14,271 bases of DNA, taken from the NCBI GenBank assembly GCA_937907555.1, contig CALEST010000431.1, positions 1-14,271 on the forward strand, written 5' to 3'. The notes beneath the pieces were generated by a model, which was given only the letters and a program-made list of their open reading frames with translations, searched no databases and was not told the DNA's origin. A program made the translations under genes and the position numbers. This DNA is from an uncultured Sediminibacterium sp. (GTDB lineage Bacteria; Bacteroidota; Bacteroidia; Chitinophagales; Chitinophagaceae). Below, piece after piece: positions 6,960-14,271 of this stretch (positions within the stretch are counted from its first letter, which is position 1; each line of letters begins with the position of its first letter).

Positions 6960-7786
6960 TTATGAACACAAATAAAGTAAATAGCCTATTAAGGCTTTTT
7001 CTGGTTCTACTTCCTTTTCTATTTGGAGCCTTATTGGGAAAGCATTCACCATATCAAGCAATGAATCCAATTACGACCTATATACTGATATGGTCGGTAT
7101 TTACCTTTGTATTTTCTTTGGTTGTTTTAAAATATGCCAGCAATAAAATGGCATTCCCCTTGTTGTTAATGGCAAGTCCGATTGTTGGAATAATTGGAAT
7201 GCTGGCGCCTCCTGATTTGAGTCTTGCTATGCTCGATCATCCTGAGAGAGAACATTTGCGTTATTTTTTCTTATTTATGGGTGCCTTTCTATTTAGCGTA
7301 TTCTATTTTTTACATATTAAATTAAATGTTGTAAAAACAGACAGATTGTCTAAGTATATTATGACATCTATTTTTTTGATGGTGTTAATTGAATTGGTCT
7401 GGGAGTTTACGCATCATTATTTATATCCGGAGGCCTTGGCTGGTTGGATTGCCGAGGGAAAAAAGTTAGAAGATTTCAATAAAAATTATGACAATGTAAG
7501 TGTTATAAATGGTGTTGTTTTGGGCCGGGTGCTACAATTTTCATTAATCAGTTGGCTTTCTATTCAATTATACCAATCAGGTCTGTCAAAATTATGGAGT
7601 CCTGTTTTAACCTTGTTTTTAAGCTTGGTGGGTATTATATCCGCTGGGGTTATTTATTTTACCGAAATGAACTTGCCAAAAGGGTTTGAATTTTTATTCC
7701 TTTTCTTTATACCAGGCATGCCATTTATAATTTTGTATTGGATGGGGGTTGCACTTGCGGCAAACCCAACTTTGCCTAAACAATAA
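6956..7786 (+). CDS. Eight-helix integral membrane protein, unknown function
   Basis: 276 residues with about eight hydrophobic segments, near 11-28, 41-61, 65-85, 101-121, 134-151, 185-206, 213-235 and 245-268. Polar loops are short, apart from 152-184, which holds EALAGWIAEGKKLEDFNKNYDN. Glu146 and Glu150 of the fifth segment (IELVWEF), with HH directly after it, could matter functionally. I recognise no transporter or enzyme signature. The start is ATG 6956, overlapping the VOC stop; ATG 6962 is equally possible and would remove two residues. It is sandwiched between a VOC protein and a short-chain dehydrogenase in a tight operon, so a membrane role linked to small-molecule handling is a guess only. 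Confidence 0.7.
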   Translation: MIMNTNKVNSLLRLFLVLLPFLFGALLGKHSPYQAMNPITTYILIWSVFTFVFSLVVLKYASNKMAFPLLLMASPIVGIIGMLAPPDLSLAMLDHPEREHLRYFFLFMGAFLFSVFYFLHIKLNVVKTDRLSKYIMTSIFLMVLIELVWEFTHHYLYPEALAGWIAEGKKLEDFNKNYDNVSVINGVVLGRVLQFSLISWLSIQLYQSGLSKLWSPVLTLFLSLVGIISAGVIYFTEMNLPKGFEFLFLFFIPGMPFIILYWMGVALAANPTLPKQ

Positions 7787-7799
7787 AAATGCCATCCTT

Positions 7800-8603
7800 A
7801 TGACCGATTCCAAAAACAAAGTAGTCTGGATAACCGGAGCATCATCTGGTATAGGTAAAGCAATGGCTTTTGAATGGGTAGCGCAGGGATATAAAGTGGT
7901 GCTTTCTGCAAGGCGAAAAGAACTATTGGAAAGCATTGCACAGGAAATTCATCAAAAAGGCGGGGAAGCATTGGTAGTACCGGTTGATATTATGAATGAA
8001 AAGTCTATCGAAGCGGCCGTTGCATCTATTATAGCACAATGGGGAAGAATAGATATTGCTATTGCCAATGCAGGCTTTGGTGTTTTTGGCAGTATTGAAC
8101 AATTATCGGCAGCCGATTGGAGCAGGCAATTACAAGGGAATGTTACAGGTCTTGCACTCACTGTAAAACATGCCTTGCCATATCTTAAGCAAACACAGGG
8201 AAGAATTGGATTGGTGGGGAGTGTAGGAGCGTTTCTTCCCAATCCGCATATAGGTGCTTACGGTGCGTCTAAAGCAGCGGTACATTCCATAGGACTTACA
8301 CTACAATTGGAATTAATGGGTACAGGGGTGAGTTGTACTGTTTTGCATCCGGGGTTCGTAGTATCTGAAATAGCACGCATAGACAATGAAGGGGTTTGGC
8401 ATCCGGATCGACCAGATCCACGGCCCTCCAATTTAATGTGGCCAACGGACAAAGCTGCCAAAGTAATGGTTTGGGCCATTCTGAAGCGAAAGCGCAATTA
8501 TGTGTTTACTACCCATGGCAGAATCATTGTTGGTTTGCAACGCTGGTTCCCCGGATTAACAAGAAAGATACTGGCTAAAGGACCCAAGCCAGACACACCG
8601 TAA
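7800..8603 (+). CDS. Short-chain dehydrogenase/reductase (SDR), NAD(P)-dependent
   Basis: 267 residues, a normal length for a classical SDR. It has the cofactor motif TGASSGIG (12-19), Asp63 in the adenine-binding PVDIM, NAG (90-92), and the full catalytic set Asn114, Ser141, Tyr154 and Lys158 (YGASK). Arg38-Arg39 after the second strand (SARRK) favour NADP(H) (inference). PG at 184-185 follows the sixth strand as usual. The C-terminus (about 225-260) is basic and hydrophobic (VWAILKRKRNYVF), as in SDRs acting on lipid-like substrates. Substrate unknown. I chose ATG 7800, 13 bp after the membrane protein, because an upstream frame start at 7749 would overlap that gene and add a leader not seen in SDRs. 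Last gene of the AHSA1-VOC run. Confidence 0.9.
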   Translation: MTDSKNKVVWITGASSGIGKAMAFEWVAQGYKVVLSARRKELLESIAQEIHQKGGEALVVPVDIMNEKSIEAAVASIIAQWGRIDIAIANAGFGVFGSIEQLSAADWSRQLQGNVTGLALTVKHALPYLKQTQGRIGLVGSVGAFLPNPHIGAYGASKAAVHSIGLTLQLELMGTGVSCTVLHPGFVVSEIARIDNEGVWHPDRPDPRPSNLMWPTDKAAKVMVWAILKRKRNYVFTTHGRIIVGLQRWFPGLTRKILAKGPKPDTP

Positions 8604-8726
8604 TTCAAAAGCTGCACCCAAATCGATTATTTTTTATGAATAATGCCAATCTTAAAAATAACAACCTGAATATTATTTCGGGTGGCTGTTGGTTGGTTGT
8701 CTCGCTTATTTATACTTTCAGTAATT

Positions 8727-10688
8727 ATGCAAAACTATTTTCTCTTTTTCCTTTTGATTTTTGCTACCCGTTTAGTAGCGCAAGACCCAACTGCCAATTA
8801 TCCTGTTTATGGCGGTAACGACTTAGGCTTGACTTATGCCCCTAAGGCTTCTACTTTTAAGATTTGGGCTCCAACTGCATCAGCGGTCCGAATCAATTTT
8901 TATAAATCGGATTCAGGCGGCAACTCTTATCGCACAGCAGCACTGGAAAAAAAATTGAACGGCGTTTGGCAAATCACCGTCGCCGAAAACATCAAAGACC
9001 ATTATTATACTTTTCAGGTAAACATGAATGGAGCCTGGAGTGCAGAAGCCCTTGATCCCTATGCCAAAGCCTGTGGTACCAATGGATTGCGTGCACAGGT
9101 GGTTGATTTAAAAGAAACCAACCCGGTAGGTTGGGCAAAGGATCAATCCCCCCGGTTCTCTGCTAAAAATGCACAGACCGATGCCATTATTTATGAATTA
9201 CATGTGCGAGATGCCAGCATTCATCCGAATAGTGGCATCAAAAACAAAGGCAAGTTTCTGGGGCTGGCAGAAACGGGAACTAAAAATGCTGCAGGTTTAT
9301 CAACCGGACTTTCACATATTAAAGAATTAGGCGTAACCCATATTCATTTATTGCCCTTTTACGATTACAACAGTGTTGACGAAACAAAGAACAACCAATA
9401 CAACTGGGGATATGATCCCGTTAACTATAATATTCCGGAAGGTTCTTATGGTACCAGTGCTTCGGATGGTAAGCAACGTATTAAAGAATTAAAGCAGACC
9501 ATTCAAACGATTCACCTGAATGGATTAAGGGTTATTATGGATGTAGTGTACAATCATACAGCTTTAACCCAGCAATCCAATTTTAATGTATTTGTTCCTG
9601 ACTATTATTACCGCAAACGACCCGACGGAAGTTTTTCGGATGCAAGTGCCTGTGGCAATGAAACAGCCAGTGATAGAGCCATGTTTCGAAAATTTATGCT
9701 TGAAAGTGTATTGTATTGGGTAAAGGAATACCATGTGGATGGTTTTCGATTTGATCTTATGGGTATTCACGATATTGAAACGATGAATCTGATTGCAGAT
9801 ACCTTAAGAAAGTTAAAACCTTCTATTATTTTATATGGAGAAGGTTGGACAGCGGGGGGATCGCCACTGCCCGACAGTTTAAAAGCCTTGAAGCAAAATG
9901 CAGCCAGGCTGAATGGCGTAGCAGTTTTTAGCGACGATATGCGAGATGGTATCAAAGGCAGTGTATTCAATATTGACGACAGGGGTTTTGCAACGGGAAA
10001 ATTAACCAATGCAGAATCTGTAAAATTTGGAGTAGTTGCTGCAGGTAAGCATCCTCAAATAAAATATAACCTGGTGAATTATTCCAAAGGACCCTATACT
10101 TCCGGTCCTGCAGGATTAATAAATTATGCTGACTGTCACGACAATCATATTCTCTGGGATAAAATTGCTCTATCTTATAAAGAAGCTTCAGAGCAGCAAA
10201 GGGTAAAAATGCACGAATTGGCCTATGCGATAGTATTAACTGCACAGGGTACTCCTTTTTTAACGGCAGGTTCTGAGTTTTTAAGAACCAAATATGGCGT
10301 TGAGAATTCTTTTAACAGTGGGGATAGTATCAATGCCATTAACTGGAATCTTAAGACCAGGAACTACGCAAGTTATCAATACATTCAGTCTTTGATTCAA
10401 TTGAGAAAAGCGCATCCTGCATTCAGAATGACTTCTGCTCAGCAAATTGCACAGCACCTGGTATTTCAGGAATATTTGCCTGAAGGGGTTATTGGCTATA
10501 CAATAAACGGAGCGGCCGTGGGGGATAGCTGGAAAAAAATCTGGGTGGGTTACAATGGGAATGTAACCGCCAAAACAATTGAACTGCCTGCAGGTGAGTG
10601 GAAAATTGCGTCAATGCGCAATAGGTCTTCCCTGAAAGGAAATCAACTGTTACTGGATGGTAGTTCTGCCGTAATCCTGTTTCAATAA
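8727..10688 (+). CDS. pulA: Secreted type I pullulanase (GH13, CBM48 + catalytic domain)
   Basis: Hydrolyses alpha-1,6 branch points in pullulan, glycogen and starch-derived glucans. With the start at ATG 8727 the protein has 653 residues and a clean signal peptide (MQNYFLFFLLIFATRLVAQ, residues 1-19). The ATG at 8682 would add a second hydrophobic leader and seems wrong. About 33-120 is a CBM48 module (FKIWAPTASAVRINFY). The type I pullulanase signature YNWGYDP is at 225-231. GH13 region I is DVVYNH (272-277). The nucleophile is Asp343 (DGFRFDLMG), the acid/base Glu372 (YGEGW), and the transition-state stabiliser Asp472 (HDN). It ends with the usual C-terminal beta domain. No SusC/SusD genes are adjacent. 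Likely periplasmic or exported. A kinase/regulator pair starts 20 bp downstream on the same strand, which suggests cotranscription or a regulatory link. Confidence 0.93.
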   Translation: MQNYFLFFLLIFATRLVAQDPTANYPVYGGNDLGLTYAPKASTFKIWAPTASAVRINFYKSDSGGNSYRTAALEKKLNGVWQITVAENIKDHYYTFQVNMNGAWSAEALDPYAKACGTNGLRAQVVDLKETNPVGWAKDQSPRFSAKNAQTDAIIYELHVRDASIHPNSGIKNKGKFLGLAETGTKNAAGLSTGLSHIKELGVTHIHLLPFYDYNSVDETKNNQYNWGYDPVNYNIPEGSYGTSASDGKQRIKELKQTIQTIHLNGLRVIMDVVYNHTALTQQSNFNVFVPDYYYRKRPDGSFSDASACGNETASDRAMFRKFMLESVLYWVKEYHVDGFRFDLMGIHDIETMNLIADTLRKLKPSIILYGEGWTAGGSPLPDSLKALKQNAARLNGVAVFSDDMRDGIKGSVFNIDDRGFATGKLTNAESVKFGVVAAGKHPQIKYNLVNYSKGPYTSGPAGLINYADCHDNHILWDKIALSYKEASEQQRVKMHELAYAIVLTAQGTPFLTAGSEFLRTKYGVENSFNSGDSINAINWNLKTRNYASYQYIQSLIQLRKAHPAFRMTSAQQIAQHLVFQEYLPEGVIGYTINGAAVGDSWKKIWVGYNGNVTAKTIELPAGEWKIASMRNRSSLKGNQLLLDGSSAVILFQ

Positions 10689-10708
10689 AACTATTTGTAT
10701 TTTACAAG

Positions 10709-12088
10709 ATGCATTATCAGGATCCCTTTGTTTATTATCTTAATATTTCAGCAGCCATTATCTTGTTTTTACTGGCATTACCTACGCTGTTGAATAAAAG
10801 AGAAGTGTTTAAAGTAAGACTTGCTTACTTCATGATTTTCTTTTCAGTAATTGCCACTTTTTTTATTAATCTGTTTATTTTTTATCCGGAAAATGAAAAG
10901 CTGGTTCCTGTTATCTTTTTTACTTTTTGTATACCGCATTTGTTTGCTCCCCTTGTATACTATTATGTAAAAAACTTATTGGGATATAACGTAACAAAAG
11001 GGATATACCTGAGTCAGATTCCTGCTTTGTTTTCCTTTTTATTTGGTATTTATTATGTTTTTTCAGGTGAGTATGATAATGCTATTGTGATTAAGCAGAT
11101 TAATCAGGGGAATTTTCTGATTTTTAATATAATCAACCTTTTTACCTTAATCAATACATTGATTTATTGTACAAAAGCCTGGTTGTTTGCCAGCAAGCTT
11201 CAGTTAGATTCCGGCGATCCTTTTTATCATCAAACCCGGATTAAAAAAGCCTGGGCAAAAGAATTTGTTGCTTTAATATTTATTAATGTATTGCTTTTTT
11301 TATTGATCCTGATTATATCCCATAGCTTTTTTGATATTTCTCAAATTTCCTTGGATTTAATTGTGATGCCTGTGTTCATGATTTTTGTTTATGGATTGGT
11401 AGCGGTTAGGAGTGCCATGATGTACAAGGAATTTGAACACCAGTTTGTGTTGTCTAGAATCGGGATTCAAAAAACGATGCAAGAGCAGCGACTTTCCATT
11501 GCCAGAGATCTGCACGATAGTCTTGGCGCACACCTCACTTTAATTTCCTCTGTTTCCGATCAGCTTAAAGCATCTGCTTCTGGTTTGGAGGAGGACAAAA
11601 AGATAAGGATAGATTCGCTTTCTGAGTATACAGACAATGCATTATTGGAACTCAGGAACGCACTGTGGATGCTTCATACGGATGAAATTCAACTGTCTGA
11701 TTTCAGAAATAAGGTATTGAATTTCATAAACGCAGCCGGGGAAGCTAAAGACTTGATCCGTTTTCATTTTGATTGCCGTTACAGCAACAACGAAGTGATT
11801 GATTCTAATATTGCCGTTAATGTTTTCCGGGTAATACAGGAACTAATAAATAATGCAATAAAATATGCAGAAGCTACTGATATCTGGATTGATATTGAGT
11901 GCAACGATAAGCGTATGAGCCTTTTGGTAAAAGATAATGGAAAGGGTTTTGATAATGATTCCGAAGGGAATGAATCCTATGGTATTGCAGGTGTAAAACA
12001 GAGAATTCAAAACTTGAATGGCACTTATAAAATGATTTCTAATAATGGGGAGGGGACTTCCTTTCAAATACAGGTATCATGGAAATAA
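10709..12088 (+). CDS. Seven-helix sensor histidine kinase (HisKA_3 / NarX-type core)
   Basis: 459 residues. The N-terminal half holds seven hydrophobic segments (about 12-28, 38-59, 65-87, 98-118, 135-160, 187-210, 214-240) with very short loops, so sensing probably happens in the membrane or through a partner. The dimerisation/phosphoacceptor helix has RLSIARDLHDSLGAHL with phosphoacceptor His269, the HisKA_3 pattern. The ATPase domain shows the N box ELINNAIKYA (378-387, Asn382), the G1 box DNGKGF (409-414) and the G2 region YGIAGVKQR (424-432). No PAS, HAMP or periplasmic domain is seen. It phosphorylates the regulator encoded next, whose ATG (12079) overlaps its own 3' end by 10 bp. The pullulanase stop lies 20 bp upstream. 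The stimulus is unknown. Confidence 0.92.
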   Translation: MHYQDPFVYYLNISAAIILFLLALPTLLNKREVFKVRLAYFMIFFSVIATFFINLFIFYPENEKLVPVIFFTFCIPHLFAPLVYYYVKNLLGYNVTKGIYLSQIPALFSFLFGIYYVFSGEYDNAIVIKQINQGNFLIFNIINLFTLINTLIYCTKAWLFASKLQLDSGDPFYHQTRIKKAWAKEFVALIFINVLLFLLILIISHSFFDISQISLDLIVMPVFMIFVYGLVAVRSAMMYKEFEHQFVLSRIGIQKTMQEQRLSIARDLHDSLGAHLTLISSVSDQLKASASGLEEDKKIRIDSLSEYTDNALLELRNALWMLHTDEIQLSDFRNKVLNFINAAGEAKDLIRFHFDCRYSNNEVIDSNIAVNVFRVIQELINNAIKYAEATDIWIDIECNDKRMSLLVKDNGKGFDNDSEGNESYGIAGVKQRIQNLNGTYKMISNNGEGTSFQIQVSWK

Positions 12089-12738
12089 TTAAATTAGCTA
12101 TTGTAGAAGATAATGTGTCGGCTCAAAGAGCTTTAAAGGAGAAACTGAATGATTTCCCTGATATTGGTATTCAATTCGTTGCTGCTAATGGTTTTGAAAT
12201 GCTTCAGCTGCTTCAGTCAGATGCTTCTGTTAATATGATATTGATGGACATTGAAATGCCAGTCATGAATGGAATTGAAGCAACACGACTGATAAAAAAC
12301 GAGTATCCTCATATTAAGATTGTGATGATTACCATTTACGAAGATGATGATTCTATTTTCAATGCCATTAAAGCAGGAGCGGATAGTTATATTTTAAAAG
12401 AGACCAAGGCCGATAAGGTTTACGAAACAATTATTGATACCATGAACGGGGGAGCAGTCATGTCGCCTTCTATTGCGGCAAAAGCCTTGCGCGTACTTAA
12501 AGAATACAGCAATGCGGTGCCAGCAAATCAGTTGAAACCTGAAGAAGATGTGCTTTCTTTGAGAGAAAAGGAAATTTTGGAAAATTTAAGTACCGGGCTA
12601 ACGAATAAACAAATTGCTGAACTCTTGTTTATCTCTGCATTTACGGTAAAAAGACATATTGAAAATATTTACAGAAAATTACAGGCTCAAAACCGGACCG
12701 AGCTATTGTCAAAAGCCAAACACAAGGGGTGGATTTAA
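12079..12738 (+). CDS. NarL/LuxR-family response regulator
   Basis: 219 residues: an N-terminal receiver (about 3-120) and a C-terminal LuxR-type helix-turn-helix (about 160-212). In the receiver, Glu10-Asp11 form the acidic pocket, Asp57 (LMDIEMP) is the phosphorylation site, Thr86 the switch residue and Lys107 (ILKE) the conserved lysine. The DNA-binding domain shows LSLREKEILENLSTGL, then TNKQIAELLFIS with a recognition helix AFTVKRHIENIYRKL. All key residues are present. It is the cognate partner of the kinase it overlaps by 10 bp. Targets are unknown; the adjacent pullulanase is an obvious candidate (inference). Its stop codon shares the palindrome TTAA with the stop of the convergent gene. 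Confidence 0.94.
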   Translation: MEIIKLAIVEDNVSAQRALKEKLNDFPDIGIQFVAANGFEMLQLLQSDASVNMILMDIEMPVMNGIEATRLIKNEYPHIKIVMITIYEDDDSIFNAIKAGADSYILKETKADKVYETIIDTMNGGAVMSPSIAAKALRVLKEYSNAVPANQLKPEEDVLSLREKEILENLSTGLTNKQIAELLFISAFTVKRHIENIYRKLQAQNRTELLSKAKHKGWI

Positions 12739-13331
12739 TTGCTTCCTTCCTGTATATTCATTTTATTTTGTTTGTAGTCCAGAAAGGCTTTTATTAAAAG
12801 AAATGGGAATCCCGCCCATGCAGTATTACCTATAAATAAGGTAGAGCCTCCTAAAATAATGGAGATATGCATCACCATCATTCTCCCCTTGAACGGATCG
12901 TTGCTGATGATAAGTTTTTGTGCAGCAGTCTTTTTATGCAACCAGTCATTCAATACCAATCCTACCATATTTATCATAAAAAAAATATCTCTGAAGAAAA
13001 AGATTTCCAGATTTTTTTTGATGCGCTGGTCGTTTCCCCAATCACTTACCAGGCCAAAGAATATAATGATGAATACAAAGTACACGAATAACAGAAATAG
13101 TCTGGCCCAAAACGGATTGGTTGAAATTTCCGGATAGGCTTCCCGGTTTTTTGCATAATAAATCCCTTCAATGGCCGATGCTAATAGCTCTTGCCACCAA
13201 TACAGGTAAATCAGGTAAAATATGGTACTGTCGCCTATTAATAAACTATAGCCGGGCAATAAGACAGCAAAGAAAAAATTGACTGCCGAATAAAGGGAAA
13301 AGGTTGACTTTTTGATAGTTGCAAAATACAA
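12735..13331 (-). CDS. Multi-pass membrane protein, possibly DUF6498-like
   Basis: 198 residues with about six hydrophobic segments near 13-33, 36-57, 75-97, 110-128, 150-170 and 170-185. The pattern LIYLYWWQELLASAIEGIYY, with an aromatic WWQE in the second helix, recalls the DUF6498-type membrane proteins, where an early helix has a 'YWFEN'-like motif; this match is from memory and uncertain. No function known. No ATG is available near the 5' end. The first possible start is a TTG (13329-13331), with an in-frame TGA two codons upstream, so translation begins at TTG or at another non-ATG codon inside. It converges on the response regulator, sharing four bases (12735-12738), and diverges from the lipoprotein gene. 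Confidence 0.7.
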   Translation of the reverse strand: MYFATIKKSTFSLYSAVNFFFAVLLPGYSLLIGDSTIFYLIYLYWWQELLASAIEGIYYAKNREAYPEISTNPFWARLFLLFVYFVFIIIFFGLVSDWGNDQRIKKNLEIFFFRDIFFMINMVGLVLNDWLHKKTAAQKLIISNDPFKGRMMVMHISIILGGSTLFIGNTAWAGFPFLLIKAFLDYKQNKMNIQEGSN

Positions 13332-13348
13332 TTTTCAGTCTTATGAAA

Positions 13349-13368
13349 AATGGGCTGAACAGCCCATT
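13349..13368. promoter_or_regulatory. Perfect 9-bp inverted repeat in divergent intergenic region
   Basis: AATGGGCTG, two spacer bases (AA), then CAGCCCATT: a perfect palindrome in the roughly 90-bp gap between the minus-strand membrane protein and the plus-strand lipoprotein. It could be an operator for a dimeric regulator acting on either gene. On the minus strand the right arm runs into a T-rich stretch (ATTTTTC), so a leader hairpin or weak terminator is also possible. Confidence 0.4.
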
Positions 13369-13398
13369 GTCCGACGTTTTTTAATGAAGGTATTTTGC
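13367..13398 (+). promoter_or_regulatory. Weak candidate promoter for the lipoprotein gene
   Basis: TTG at 13367-13369, a 21-base spacer, and TATTTTGC at 13391-13398. This resembles TTG / TAnnTTTG, but one base of the -7 box appears missing. The TTG overlaps the inverted repeat, which would suit repression by a bound regulator. The ATG lies 22 bases downstream. Tentative. Confidence 0.2.
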
Positions 13399-13419
13399 CA
13401 GAATATTAAATGTTTACAA

Positions 13420-13989
13420 ATGAAATACAATTATCTAAAAGCTTGCCTGATTTCTTTTGGCTTTTTTATTTTTTTAGGTGCATGTACAAAAAGCAACAGT
13501 GGCACGTCCAACAATATCAATGCAGAAACCAGTCCGTTTTCAGCTAAAATTGATAACCAGGCATTTCCAAAAGCGGCATTAGAATATACAATGGTAAAGT
13601 ATATTAGTTCTACCAAGATGTTACAGGTTGTTGGCCAGCCTGCCGACAGGAAAGAGACAATTATATTGACATTAATGCCCTTTAGTGGTAAAGTTCTTAC
13701 TGCGGCAGATTGGAAACCGGGTACTTATGATTTTGATCCTGTACATGTTTCCAATAAGGAATACCTGGCAAGTGCCGAATACAATAAATGGAATGGCAAT
13801 GGTTATGATCAATGGTTTACCAGTTGGGATCATGTAAAGAATGGTAAAATCATTATTGAGTCTAATACAGGCACTAAAATTAAAGGGAGTTTCTATTTTG
13901 ATGCAGTTCTGAAAAAGTCAGATGGGACCTTCAATGCAACGAGCATAAGAAAAATAACAGATGGTGTGTTTGAATTAGATATAAAATAA
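13420..13989 (+). CDS. Small lipoprotein, DUF6252-like beta-sandwich
   Basis: 189 residues from ATG 13420. This start gives a typical lipoprotein signal: MKYNYLKACLISFGFF, then the lipobox LGAC with the lipidated Cys22, then a Ser/Asn-rich tether (TKSNSGTSNN). The open frame continues upstream to 13312, but that extension would bury the signal. The mature part is beta-rich, opening with SPFSAKIDNQAF and ending in the strand-turn pattern KIKGSFYFDAVLKKSDGTFNA, ITDGVFEL. This layout is typical of Bacteroidota lipocalin-like or DUF6252-type lipoproteins of unknown function (family from memory, moderate certainty). No acidic lipoprotein-export signal follows the Cys, so it may stay on the periplasmic side. 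It is divergent from the membrane protein at 12735-13331. Confidence 0.75.
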   Translation: MKYNYLKACLISFGFFIFLGACTKSNSGTSNNINAETSPFSAKIDNQAFPKAALEYTMVKYISSTKMLQVVGQPADRKETIILTLMPFSGKVLTAADWKPGTYDFDPVHVSNKEYLASAEYNKWNGNGYDQWFTSWDHVKNGKIIIESNTGTKIKGSFYFDAVLKKSDGTFNATSIRKITDGVFELDIK

Positions 13990-14070
13990 TATTAAATGAT
14001 TCGCAAAGGGGTGTGTTGATTTGTTAATTATCGGTATATTCAATCCATTAACAATGGAAGAATACTGTTT

Positions 14071-14268
14071 ATGACACTCATTGCTATTTTCTTTCCCGCG
14101 CTTTCCTTTTTTCTGAGAGGGAGGATATTTACAGCCTTTATCTGTTTTATTCTTCAGATTACTTTAATAGGATGGATACCTGCGGCAATCTGGGCTGTCA
14201 TTTCTTTGCAAAATGCCAGAGCGGATAAGCGAAATGCAAAATTAATCAAGGCAATAAAGTCTAAATAG
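14071..14268 (+). CDS. YqaE/Pmp3-family small membrane protein
   Basis: A 65-residue peptide, complete in the window and ending three bases before its edge. It has two hydrophobic helices (about 2-14 and 18-46). The family pattern is visible as FFPALSFFLRGRIFTAF followed by LIGWIPAAIWAVISL: the Pmp3/YqaE (UPF0057) proteolipids have a similar 'PPLAVFL ... LLGYIPGIIHA' layout. Members are associated with membrane potential and salt or cold stress in plants and yeast; the bacterial role is unclear. The tail is basic (ARADKRNAKLIKAIKSK) and longer than in the shortest members. It starts 81 bp after the lipoprotein gene, so it may have its own promoter, though I see no strong one. Confidence 0.75.
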   Translation: MTLIAIFFPALSFFLRGRIFTAFICFILQITLIGWIPAAIWAVISLQNARADKRNAKLIKAIKSK

Positions 14269-14271
14269 TTC

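Noticed and set aside
8682..8726. Earlier start for the pullulanase at 8682
   Set aside because: It adds 15 hydrophobic residues before a complete signal peptide; the ATG at 8727 gives the normal secretion signal.
8604..8726. Promoter upstream of the pullulanase (TATTTTTT near 8628; TATACTTTCA near 8711)
   Set aside because: The -7-like boxes have no TTG at a proper distance, or lie too close to the start codon, so I could not support a promoter call.
13312..13419. N-terminal extension of the lipoprotein gene starting at 13312
   Set aside because: It would place 36 extra residues before a textbook lipoprotein signal and overlap the divergent gene's start; ATG 13420 is preferred.
14011..14042. 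Promoter for the YqaE-like gene (TTG 14016, TATATTCA 14035)
   Set aside because: The spacer is only 16 bases and the -7 box lacks its final TG; too weak to annotate.
1..14271. CRISPR array, tRNA/rRNA genes, defence island or secretion-system operon
   Set aside because: No spaced short repeats, no tRNA-like cloverleaf noticed by eye, and no nuclease, helicase or secretion-system proteins among the genes.

Overview
The window looks like chromosomal DNA of a Bacteroidota bacterium, most plausibly of the Chitinophagaceae or a close relative (inference). The signs are a low-GC composition, a lack of clear Shine-Dalgarno sequences, a TTG / TAnnTTTG-type promoter, signal peptides ending in A-Q, a WG-repeat protein, an FG-GAP/VCBS surface protein and a Bacteroidota-style type II NADH dehydrogenase. 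No rRNA, tRNA, CRISPR array, transposase or phage gene is visible. No stretch above 300 bases lacks a gene; the longest gap is about 150 bp (5878-6030).

Layout. (1) 1-1208: the 3' end of a WG-repeat protein, overlapped by a secreted helical-repeat protein of unknown role. (2) 1228-2472: type II NADH:quinone oxidoreductase, apparently starting at TTG. (3) 2468-6486: the most unusual part. Two copies of an AHSA1/SRPBCC-domain gene lie in direct orientation 3,485 bp apart, and a 941-residue secreted FG-GAP/VCBS protein sits between them. The copies, promoter included, are identical over 491 bp. Both edges of this block are clearly diverged but still alignable, which suggests an older duplication recently homogenised by gene conversion. 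(4) 6031-8603: a compact run of the second AHSA1 gene, a PhnB-like VOC protein, an eight-helix membrane protein and a short-chain dehydrogenase. (5) 8727-12738: a secreted type I pullulanase, followed after 20 bp by a seven-helix histidine kinase and its NarL/LuxR-type response regulator, which overlap by 10 bp. (6) 12735-13331: a minus-strand membrane protein whose stop codon shares TTAA with that of the response regulator. (7) 13349-14268: a perfect inverted repeat in the divergent promoter region, a small lipoprotein and a YqaE/Pmp3-type membrane peptide.

How the parts may work together. Most of the content is ordinary accessory and housekeeping material: respiration, alpha-glucan debranching with an adjacent two-component system, and small stress or detoxification-type enzymes. 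No complete new defence or mobile system is recognisable. The points most worth a second look are the homogenised AHSA1 duplication around the VCBS gene, the unassigned C-terminal domain of the VCBS protein, the start of the NADH dehydrogenase, and a possible link between the pullulanase and the kinase/regulator pair.
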